NCBI GenBank assembly: GCA_012521805.1
Contig: JAAYLQ010000021.1
Location: forward strand, 1-13,986
Source: Bacillota bacterium
GTDB taxonomy: Bacteria; Bacillota; Limnochordia; Darwinibacteriales; DTU012
DNA length: 13,986 nt
Direction of reading: 5' to 3'
The position numbers were made by a program, and so were the translations under genes. Below the pieces are notes generated by a model that was not told the DNA's origin, did not search any database, and was given only the letters and a program-made list of their open reading frames with translations. Positions 6,655-12,576 of this stretch are shown here, one piece after another (position 1 is the stretch's first letter; every line of letters begins with the position of its first letter).

Positions 6655-7773
6655 TCACCCCATATTCTTGAGATTTTGTTCCAATCTGCTGACCAGATTT
6701 CTGAACCGGTGATTGTCCTGAAACCTTTCAAACACTGGGTTTTTGATCAGAGCATCCACCAGGTCACCTATTAAAACTGCCTCATTTCGAGGCGGTTTGA
6801 CTCCTAAATCTAAATCGCTGAACCAGCTGTGTACTTTATCAAAAAACTGATCGCCTTTAAATTCCAGCGGATATATATCGGAACAGACAAGGCTTACAAA
6901 TTTTTCAAGCATGTCCAAAGCCTGCTCATCAGCACCCATCATGGCATAGCCCTGGGCACAGGTGTGATAAACCCCAAATAAAATGGCCGGATGCAGAGTT
7001 TCAATCTCAAACAGCGCAATTAAACCGAGTGTTCTTGCTGCTATCTGATTGTATTTGTCATAATCATCGATGTTCAGCATCAGGTAATTTGGTATATCAC
7101 CCAAAATTCCCATCAGATGCCGGAAAATCCCCACCTGAGTGGTTTCTTTTGCCCGCTGGATATCTCCTGTTAGATAATACGCTGAGGCTAAAACAACTTC
7201 TTCACCCAGTATAGGATCGTTTACCCCCTGCATCAAATCAATTACTGCTGCAGGATTACCTAAATTCAGCTCACACAGCGCTTCAATCATAACAGCCTGC
7301 TTAGCAAGGGATACATCCTGGCTTTCTTCCTTGATTTTAATGCAGAGATCCCTGACCTTAATTTGAATCTCGGTCTGCTCTTCCTTGCTTGGAGCCAGGT
7401 GCAGATGGTTGATCAAAAGCACACACATCTGCAGCAGCAGTGGATAACAGGAATAGTACTTTTTAATAATCTCACAGCACTCAGCCAGCACAGCATCAAA
7501 CGGCAGTTGTGAAAATTTTGCTGATAAATTATGATACAGTCTGCGGATATCTTCTTTGGTCATCCACGGCTCATAGCCGATTAATTCATCAATGCTGATG
7601 TTAAAGTATGCGGCCAAGTGGGGCAAAAGGGTTATGTCGGGATAGCTCTGTCCGGTTTCCCATTTAGAAACAGATGCTTTGGAAACCCCCATAAACTTCG
7701 CTAATTCCTCCTGGGTGATCCCTTTAGTCCGGCGCCCCTGCACAATAGCCCGAGCAATATTGATTTCTTTCAC
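6655..7773 (-). CDS. XRE-family regulator with helical-repeat C-terminal domain
   Basis: A 372-residue protein. An N-terminal XRE helix-turn-helix (about 5-62) contains 'ITQEELAKFMGVSKASVSKWETGQSYPDITLLPHLA', ending with the typical 'ISIDELIGYEPWMTKEDIR'. The remaining ~300 residues are alpha-helical and look like degenerate TPR-type repeats ('YLTGDIQRAKET', 'MMGADEQALDMLEKFV'), suggesting it senses a peptide, protein or metabolite. The start is GTG 7773 with GGGGTG 7 bases upstream; longer in-frame starts fall on or upstream of the promoter -10 and cannot be used. It is the first gene of the operon and probably controls it, through the inverted repeat at 7831-7857 or otherwise. This XRE type often precedes ABC genes in Bacillota. 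Confidence 0.87.
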   Translation of the reverse strand: MKEINIARAIVQGRRTKGITQEELAKFMGVSKASVSKWETGQSYPDITLLPHLAAYFNISIDELIGYEPWMTKEDIRRLYHNLSAKFSQLPFDAVLAECCEIIKKYYSCYPLLLQMCVLLINHLHLAPSKEEQTEIQIKVRDLCIKIKEESQDVSLAKQAVMIEALCELNLGNPAAVIDLMQGVNDPILGEEVVLASAYYLTGDIQRAKETTQVGIFRHLMGILGDIPNYLMLNIDDYDKYNQIAARTLGLIALFEIETLHPAILFGVYHTCAQGYAMMGADEQALDMLEKFVSLVCSDIYPLEFKGDQFFDKVHSWFSDLDLGVKPPRNEAVLIGDLVDALIKNPVFERFQDNHRFRNLVSRLEQNLKNMG

Positions 7774-7792
7774 GCTGTTCACCCCTATGTTT

Positions 7793-7821
7793 ATTATAAG
7801 GGTGTTAAGTAGAGGAGACAA
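7793..7821 (-). promoter_or_regulatory. Promoter of the XRE-PLDc_N-ABC operon
   Basis: Minus-strand TTGTCT (7821-7816), 17-base spacer, TATAAT (7798-7793). The predicted transcript starts near 7786, leaving a leader of about 13 bases with the GGGGTG ribosome binding site. Confidence 0.75.
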
Positions 7822-7830
7822 TGGATTGAC

Positions 7831-7857
7831 AGTTGATTTTAGTTGACAAAATCAACT
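7831..7857. promoter_or_regulatory. Inverted repeat upstream of the XRE operon promoter
   Basis: AGTTGATTTT (7831-7840) and AAAATCAACT (7848-7857) are perfect 10-bp arms separated by AGTTGAC, whose first six bases repeat the start of the left arm. It ends 9 bases upstream of the -35 element, a position that suits an activator or an XRE dimer. No U tract follows, so it is not a terminator. Confidence 0.5.
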
Positions 7858-7879
7858 AACAAGAAACTAAAACTTTAAT

Positions 7880-7902
7880 AAAAAAGGACCGCACTGCGGT
7901 CC
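7880..7902 (-). terminator. Rho-independent terminator of the coiled-coil protein gene
   Basis: GGACCGC (7886-7892) and GCGGTCC (7896-7902) pair perfectly around a 3-base loop, with a six-A run (7880-7885) giving the minus-strand U tract. It lies 8 bases after the stop codon of the 7911-8777 gene. Confidence 0.9.
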
Positions 7903-7910
7903 AAACTCTA

Positions 7911-8777
7911 TTATGCATTTACTGCAATACGCGTCAGTGTTCCTGACGGTTGGTTTAATTCATTTAGATCAATCTTGTTCATGCGGCAGAAATAGTTCAG
8001 GAAGTTCTGAACAAACTGCTTTTCTTTCGGGTCATGCTTCAGGGAAACTAATGTCTTCAGCATCTGTGCTACCCAGATATTGTTCATGTAGCGGTTGCGG
8101 CCTGCATTCCAAGTCATTTTATCTGGATACCTTTCATTATAGTAATAGTTCCAGAACAAGATCTGTTTTGACTCTTCCTCTGAAAGGCGGATCCTGTAGT
8201 GGGAATGGGCTGGGATATACCCATCATCACATAATTTACCAATAAAGTCTTCAGCGACCATAAATACCCCAACAACTCGTCTGGTTTGTTCGGGTAAGTC
8301 CCGCTCTCTTTGCGTAATTACACAAGCACTGTTAGGATACAGCCGAGCAAGACGATTAGGTTTGCCTTTATTGGCACCACTTTTGCAGACACCGGTAAAC
8401 ACCTTCCACTCGGAAAAAACCTGCTCTTGTTCCTCGGGATCGATCCAAAAAGCAACCTGGCTGGCTGGGGAAATTCTGTTGCTCTGAATCAACTTTTCTA
8501 ATTCAAGAGCGCGCCTCCGCTCCTCGTATTCCTGTTCCCGCTGTCTCTGCAGCTCCAGCTCTTCCGCCCGCCGCTCCTCCTCAAGTTCCTGCTTAACTTC
8601 TTTAACCTGTTCTGCAACCTCTCTATCTACCAGGAAGAGATACTTCCCAAGGGCATCCGGATAAAGAAACTTCTTACTGCCTGATTCAAAGTTTACCTCG
8701 ATCCAAGAATCGGTAACTTCAATCACTGTTCCGGTGCCATACGTCTCATGAGTTACCTGTTGATTTACCAACTTCAT
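7911..8777 (-). CDS. Protein of unknown function, CarD/KOW-like N-terminus and coiled coil
   Basis: A 288-residue soluble protein. Residues 1-45 ('VNQQVTHETYGTGTVIEV' then 'IEVNFESGSKKFLYPDALGKYL') resemble the small beta-barrel of CarD/KOW-type domains, which bind RNA polymerase or nucleic acid. Residues 52-98 are almost all Glu, Arg, Lys and Gln and should be a coiled coil. The C-terminal 180 residues form an alpha/beta domain with 'CKSGANKGKPNRLARLYPNSACVITQRE' spanning 131-158 and conserved-looking Trp/Tyr-rich 'FWNYYYNERYPDKMTW' (208-223). I recall similar proteins in clostridia annotated as hypothetical or, doubtfully, as malate synthase; nothing here supports a malate synthase. The ATG at 8777 follows GGAGG at 8 bases, better than the longer start at 8801. 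It has its own promoter and terminator. Confidence 0.85.
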   Translation of the reverse strand: MKLVNQQVTHETYGTGTVIEVTDSWIEVNFESGSKKFLYPDALGKYLFLVDREVAEQVKEVKQELEEERRAEELELQRQREQEYEERRRALELEKLIQSNRISPASQVAFWIDPEEQEQVFSEWKVFTGVCKSGANKGKPNRLARLYPNSACVITQRERDLPEQTRRVVGVFMVAEDFIGKLCDDGYIPAHSHYRIRLSEEESKQILFWNYYYNERYPDKMTWNAGRNRYMNNIWVAQMLKTLVSLKHDPKEKQFVQNFLNYFCRMNKIDLNELNQPSGTLTRIAVNA

Positions 8778-8848
8778 AAGTGATTCCTCCGTATCTATCA
8801 TACGTATAAAACCGCAGCATTTTAAGGATAGTTGAGTATTTCACATAT

Positions 8849-8877
8849 ATCATAACACAATTTGATCAATAATGCAA
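8849..8877 (-). promoter_or_regulatory. Promoter of the coiled-coil protein gene
   Basis: Minus-strand TTGCAT (8877-8872), 17-base spacer, TATGAT (8854-8849), with TGT before the -10 giving an extended -10. About 65 bases of leader follow before the ATG at 8777. It is back to back with the plus-strand promoter at 8887-8915. Confidence 0.6.
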
Positions 8878-8886
8878 ATTTAAGTA

Positions 8887-8915
8887 TTGACACCAAGGAA
8901 CAGCCAGTGTATAAT
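8887..8915 (+). promoter_or_regulatory. Full-consensus sigma-A promoter with no evident gene
   Basis: TTGACA (8887-8892), exactly 17 bases, TATAAT (8910-8915) on the plus strand. Transcription would start near 8922 and run antisense into the 3' end of the short-chain dehydrogenase gene. The only nearby start, ATG 8936, opens a 16-codon frame without a ribosome binding site. I found no obvious plus-strand terminator in the next ~200 bases. Candidate antisense or small RNA promoter. Confidence 0.6.
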
Positions 8916-8951
8916 TATAATTTATTTAAAACACATGGACGCATACGTGCT

Positions 8952-9656
8952 TTACGATCCGTATCTCCAGCCAAAATCATTATGATAAATCATCAGCTTT
9001 GTCATTCCTCCGTCGATGGTAATATTTTCTCCAGTAATAAAACCAGCCTGTTCGCTGCAGAGAAACATCACCATATGGGCAATGTCCTCAGGTTTGCCGA
9101 TTCTGCCGGCTGGGTGCTGTTTTAGATCCTCTGGATCAAACTCGCCGTTGGTAGTATCAATCCAGCCAGGGCTGATGGAATTTACCCTCACTTTACCAGC
9201 TAAACTAACAGCTAGAGCATGAGTTAGAGCTGCTATGCCTCCTTTAGCCGCTGAATAGCTTTCTGTATCAGGCTGGCTCATTCGGTCTCTCGTAGAGGAA
9301 ATATTGATAATCACTGCTCCCTGGTTAAAATTATCCTTGAACAGCTTTGCCAGCATGAACGGCGCAGCAACACCCACCCGCAGCACATAATTAAAGTCAT
9401 CGTAGGAGCAAGTTTCAATACCACCCCGGGATAAGCAGGCATTGTTTACCAGAAAATCAATTTTGCCGTAATCTCTAATCACCTGCTCAGCAAATGCCTG
9501 CAGGGTCTTCTCTTCTGCTAAATCCCCCACAAAATAATCATTCGGCATTTTGTCAATCGTACAGACATGTGCGCCAGCCTTTCTAAATTCCTCGCAGATT
9601 ACTCTGCCAATTCCCCTTGCACCGCCAGTTACCACCGCAACTTTATTCGCAAACAT
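8952..9656 (-). CDS. Short-chain dehydrogenase/reductase (SDR)
   Basis: A 234-residue classical-type SDR with a Rossmann fold, probably an NAD(P)-dependent oxidoreductase. The cofactor motif TGGARGIG is at 10-17, 'NNAC' at 71-74 (usually NNAG), the active-site serine in 'NISS' (S120/S121), Y134 and K138 in 'YSAAK', and 'PGWIDT' at 163-168. An acidic D35 after the second strand favours NAD over NADP. The asparagine that completes the N-S-Y-K tetrad in many classical SDRs aligns with G95 ('VLRVGVAAPF') and seems to be missing. A textbook GAAGGAGGT ribosome binding site precedes the ATG. It follows the GntR/ABC operon with only a hairpin in between and no clear promoter of its own. The substrate cannot be told. 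Confidence 0.9.
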   Translation of the reverse strand: MFANKVAVVTGGARGIGRVICEEFRKAGAHVCTIDKMPNDYFVGDLAEEKTLQAFAEQVIRDYGKIDFLVNNACLSRGGIETCSYDDFNYVLRVGVAAPFMLAKLFKDNFNQGAVIINISSTRDRMSQPDTESYSAAKGGIAALTHALAVSLAGKVRVNSISPGWIDTTNGEFDPEDLKQHPAGRIGKPEDIAHMVMFLCSEQAGFITGENITIDGGMTKLMIYHNDFGWRYGS

Positions 9657-9683
9657 AGTGAACCTCCTTCAAATTCTATGATC

Positions 9684-9718
9684 GTCAAAGCCTTGAGCAG
9701 TCTTCCCAAGGCTTTGAC
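9684..9718 (-). other. Perfect hairpin between the DUF4097-like and SDR genes, no U tract
   Basis: GTCAAAGCCTTG (9684-9695) pairs perfectly with CAAGGCTTTGAC (9707-9718), a 12-bp stem with an 11-base loop. It begins one base after the stop codon of the upstream gene. On neither strand is it followed by a T run, so it is not a standard intrinsic terminator; it may be a weak stop, an RNA-stability element, or a processing site. Confidence 0.6.
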
Positions 9719-9719
9719 C

Positions 9720-10556
9720 TTATCTCAGATTGATGTCAACATTGCTGAAATGAGCACCAATCATAATCTGGTTTTTGCCATCACCGACTTGACCTAAAGC
9801 CGCAAACTCATTTTCACCGACAGCCTGGTCCAGCTTCACGTTTCCACCCAGTTTACCGAAGTTTACTTCTACATCAAAAGTAAATCCGCTGGAATTGCCG
9901 TCTAGGTTTAACACTAGATTCGAGAAATTATGTTCTGAACTGAGGCTGCCGCCGAAATTCTCAAATTCAGTATTAGTGAAATCAAAAGTACCGTCTACAC
10001 TACCGCTGAGATTTTTAGTCTGCACTGAGCTGAAACCTGCAGAGAGTGCTACTGCTCCTGTTAGATCAGCCAAACTGATCTGGTTATATTCTGCATCGAT
10101 TGCAAGATCTAAATGTTTTGGCATTGTAATTTCATAGCTGGTCTTTACACTCTTTACAGCTTTAGGCCTTTCTGCTTCCAAAAGACTCAACTCAGCACGA
10201 TCTGCCGCTTGTTTCAACTGCAGCTCCAAAGCTTCTGCATAATTTTGAGCATCCTCCTGATTAACTGCGCTGACAGTAATTTTGCCGGTAATGGTGATCT
10301 GATCAGTATCAATACCGTACACATTGATCATACCTTCCTTACTGACCACAGCTAACTCTGCTAAATCCGCAGCAGACATCGTTAAGACCTCTGTCTTTGT
10401 ATGGGACGGATAACTATTGTTGTCGTTATAAGTTATGTTGAACTTCAATCTACCAAACTCTTGCTCGGCGCTGCCTATCACTCCGAACCTAAGATCTAAG
10501 CCAGCCAAAATTGTAAGGGCAACCAAGATCATCAAGGTAATTCTTCTGTTCCGCAT
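9720..10556 (-). CDS. Exported or membrane-anchored beta-repeat protein, DUF4097-like
   Basis: A 278-residue protein with an Arg-rich N-terminus and one hydrophobic segment (about 6-24) serving as signal peptide or anchor, then a non-membrane extracytoplasmic part. From about 125 onward it consists of short beta-strand repeats with Asn, Gly and Ser turns ('LADLTGAVALSAGFSSVQTKN', then strands ending 'GAHFSNVDINLR'), the pattern of DUF4097/DUF2154-type beta-helix domains found near bacterial stress regulators. No catalytic motif is visible. GAGGAGGGA precedes the ATG, 14 bases after the ABC permease gene, so it is the fourth gene of the GntR operon. A role as an envelope-side partner or sensor of the ABC transporter is inference. 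Confidence 0.75.
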   Translation of the reverse strand: MRNRRITLMILVALTILAGLDLRFGVIGSAEQEFGRLKFNITYNDNNSYPSHTKTEVLTMSAADLAELAVVSKEGMINVYGIDTDQITITGKITVSAVNQEDAQNYAEALELQLKQAADRAELSLLEAERPKAVKSVKTSYEITMPKHLDLAIDAEYNQISLADLTGAVALSAGFSSVQTKNLSGSVDGTFDFTNTEFENFGGSLSSEHNFSNLVLNLDGNSSGFTFDVEVNFGKLGGNVKLDQAVGENEFAALGQVGDGKNQIMIGAHFSNVDINLR

Positions 10557-10570
10557 GCTCGCTCCCTCCT

Positions 10571-11353
10571 CTAATCATCAGTCTCGATCCAATTTTCCAA
10601 CAACCATGAACTTAAGAGAAACAATCCGAGAGTGGCTAACCAGGAACCTACCTCAGCTGAATAATGATATGCTATTTCCGGCGTATAGTTTGTGTACTGC
10701 GCGATTACATCCAATCTGAACAGCTGTTCAATATGAATTGGTGGCAGCCATCTGAACAGCGGATCTAAAATGATTCCAACTCGCTCCACCAGCCATGTAG
10801 CTAGCAGTAATGTCCACAAAGCTGCAAGTCCCCGAAATCTGCCAACCAGCTTGCTGACGATAAATGCCAGCTGCACCAAAATGATAAAACTCGAAAACGT
10901 CGCCAGCGCTCCCAGATAAAGCAGAAACCCATTTCTTAAAAACCATGTTAAAGGTACTGCTTGGAGAAAGGAGCCATAATATTCGTTAATTGGACCCAAG
11001 AAAAACAATAGAGCAGAGCCAACTAACGCTGCCAGCACAATAGTGAACTCGATTAGAAGTGCAGTCCATTTTGACAGGGTAATCTGCCATCCCGGTATTG
11101 GCAGCAGCAGTAGTGTATAGGTTGTCTTTTCTCGCCATTCAGTCCGCAGCGTCTGATAAGTCTGCCACATCAGCCAGATTGGTAGGAATGTCAGGGGAAT
11201 GGTCATCAGTATAAAAACCATTCCAAGCGACCAACCTGCTTCGTACCGATAGCGCAGAAATGCGATCCAAACAATAGATAAACCGGAATTAAACAATATC
11301 GGTAGTTTGCTTGCTTCTAAATCCTTCCCCAGCAGACGCAAAAACCGTTTCAT
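10571..11353 (-). CDS. ABC transporter permease (YtrC/D-like)
   Basis: A 260-residue integral membrane protein with about six hydrophobic segments (roughly 18-34, 44-62, 88-115, 128-165, 176-193, 235-252). Its N-terminal 'RLLGKDLEASKLPILFNSGLS' and the 'LRTEWREKTTYTLLLLPIPGWQITLSKW' stretch (69-96) match the coupling-helix region of ABC-2 permeases. The start codon shares one base with the stop of the ATPase gene (TGATG), so translation is coupled. With that ATPase it should form one transporter. Placement behind a YtrA-type regulator suggests a cell-envelope-stress exporter of the B. subtilis Ytr kind, but only one permease and one ATPase are present here. Confidence 0.82.
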   Translation of the reverse strand: MKRFLRLLGKDLEASKLPILFNSGLSIVWIAFLRYRYEAGWSLGMVFILMTIPLTFLPIWLMWQTYQTLRTEWREKTTYTLLLLPIPGWQITLSKWTALLIEFTIVLAALVGSALLFFLGPINEYYGSFLQAVPLTWFLRNGFLLYLGALATFSSFIILVQLAFIVSKLVGRFRGLAALWTLLLATWLVERVGIILDPLFRWLPPIHIEQLFRLDVIAQYTNYTPEIAYHYSAEVGSWLATLGLFLLSSWLLENWIETDD

Positions 11354-12060
11354 CAGGCATAAACCTCCTTAAACAGCTCATTCATGGACTTGCTGTGCTT
11401 AATTCTTAATTCCTCGGCGCTGCCGCTTATATGCACGCGCCCTTCGCTTAGAAAGATTACAGAATCGTAAAGACGCTCGGTTTCATCGACAGCATGGGTA
11501 GAGAGGATCATAGTTTGTTTTTCACTGCGAAACTGCCGCACGATTCCCTCCACAATCCGATCCCGTGAGGAAGGATCTATGCCGGACAGGGGTTCATCTA
11601 AGAGGACCAGCTCCGAATTCCGGGAGAGTCCCACAACCAGCTTCAACCGGGCGCGCATCCCCTTCGATAAGGTACTTACCTTTTTTCTCGGATCCAGCTT
11701 CATGAATTCTAACAGCTCTTGTTCCCGCTCTTTCTGCCAATCATCGTAAAAGGCTGATATAAAATTCAGGGTTTGTTGAACTGTCATCCAGTTATAGAGA
11801 TGATCTATTTCAGGTACAAAGGCTACAGCAGATTTGGTTTTTCGTGATGGCTTACTGCCGTTAATCGTAACTTGACCGCTGTCAGGCTTTACCAAGCCGG
11901 CAATACATTTGAGCAGTGTAGATTTACCACTGCCATTTGGACCGAGCAGCCCCCAAATCTCCCCTCTAGTAATTTTTAAGTCAATTCCGTCCAAGGCATC
12001 AACCCCAGGATAACGTTTCCGCAGACCAGCAATTTCCACAATATATTTTTGGTCAGTCAT
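11353..12060 (-). CDS. ABC transporter ATP-binding protein (YtrB-like)
   Basis: A 235-residue ATPase with Walker A GPNGSGKST (40-48), signature 'LSKGM' (131-135), Walker B 'LVLLDEP' (151-157) with E156, D-loop 'SGIDP' and H-loop H189. The Q-loop position reads 'FVPEIDHLYNWMTV' (81-94), typical of YtrB and related ATPases in GntR-linked operons. The ATG at 12060 overlaps the GntR gene by 8 bases, with GGGGTGAAG as ribosome binding site. Length matches an ATPase core with a short C-terminal tail. It energises the following permease. Confidence 0.92.
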   Translation of the reverse strand: MTDQKYIVEIAGLRKRYPGVDALDGIDLKITRGEIWGLLGPNGSGKSTLLKCIAGLVKPDSGQVTINGSKPSRKTKSAVAFVPEIDHLYNWMTVQQTLNFISAFYDDWQKEREQELLEFMKLDPRKKVSTLSKGMRARLKLVVGLSRNSELVLLDEPLSGIDPSSRDRIVEGIVRQFRSEKQTMILSTHAVDETERLYDSVIFLSEGRVHISGSAEELRIKHSKSMNELFKEVYA

Positions 12061-12457
12061 TCTTCTTCACCCCACGTTTTTCAAAAATCTCCTCATTTTT
12101 TCCCAAACCCAGTTTGATCAACGCCAGGATACTATCATCACTGCACCCCAAAGACCTCATTGAACGGATAAAATCTGCAACCAGCTTATTAATCATTTCC
12201 CCTCTCGTCTTTTCCACAACATTTGGATCTTGGCAGATAAATGTTCCCTGTCCCCGCAGTGTTTCGACTAGACCTTCCGCTTCCATTTCTCGATAAGCAC
12301 GCTGCACAGTATTAGCATTTACATGCAGCTCGGCAGCTAGATCCCGCTGCGATGGCAGTTTATCTCCAGCAGCAAGCACACCTGTGGCAACCTGCCGTTT
12401 TATTTCATCTATAATCTGCAGATAAATTGGCACTGCAGGATCAAAATCTATACGCAA
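12053..12457 (-). CDS. GntR-family regulator, YtrA subfamily
   Basis: A 134-residue repressor-type protein. 'FDPAVPIYLQIIDEIKRQVATG' begins the winged helix-turn-helix; the recognition region is 'LPSQRDLAAELHVNANTVQRAYREME' (about 34-59) followed by the wing 'LRGQGTFI'. Only about 55 residues follow, a short helical dimerisation tail typical of the YtrA subfamily, which lacks a large ligand domain. The start is TTG 12457 with GGAGGTG just upstream; the longer GTG start at 12487 would begin inside the operator. It is the first gene of the operon and probably represses itself and the ABC genes by binding the palindrome at 12478-12507. Confidence 0.9.
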   Translation of the reverse strand: MRIDFDPAVPIYLQIIDEIKRQVATGVLAAGDKLPSQRDLAAELHVNANTVQRAYREMEAEGLVETLRGQGTFICQDPNVVEKTRGEMINKLVADFIRSMRSLGCSDDSILALIKLGLGKNEEIFEKRGVKKND

Positions 12458-12477
12458 ATCAGCACCTCCACCACAAC

Positions 12478-12507
12478 AATAGTGCACTAGGTGACTAGTG
12501 CACTATT
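12478..12507. promoter_or_regulatory. Probable GntR (YtrA-type) operator palindrome
   Basis: Perfect 13-bp arms 12478-12490 and 12495-12507 around GTGA, with core TAGTGCACTA in each arm. The palindrome lies directly downstream of the -10 element, over the predicted transcription start of the GntR operon, so a bound dimer would block initiation. It also lies upstream of the divergent AlkD-type gene. Confidence 0.8.
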
Positions 12508-12536
12508 AGTATATGTTTGTTTTTGGATAATGTCAA
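12508..12536 (-). promoter_or_regulatory. Promoter of the GntR-ABC operon
   Basis: Minus-strand TTGACA (12536-12531), exactly 17 bases, TATACT (12513-12508). Near-perfect sigma-A promoter; its -10 abuts the operator palindrome. Confidence 0.88.
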
Positions 12537-12576
12537 CCCCCTTTTTCTTTTTCCAGAGCAATTAAAGGAGAAAACC

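Noticed and set aside
6651..6731. Longer N-terminus for the PLDc_N protein starting at 6731
   Set aside because: It would lie wholly inside the XRE gene with no ribosome binding site, and the extra residues are unlike the family. GTG 6650 is optimally placed.
7774..7821. Longer N-terminus of the XRE regulator starting at 7821
   Set aside because: That start lies on the -35 box of the operon promoter; the transcript begins near 7786.
7911..8777. Malate synthase as product of the coiled-coil gene
   Set aside because: No malate synthase motifs or TIM-barrel length; I regard that name as a propagated misannotation.
8936..8986. 16-codon frame after the orphan promoter at 8887-8915
   Set aside because: No ribosome binding site and no recognisable peptide features; not supported as a gene.
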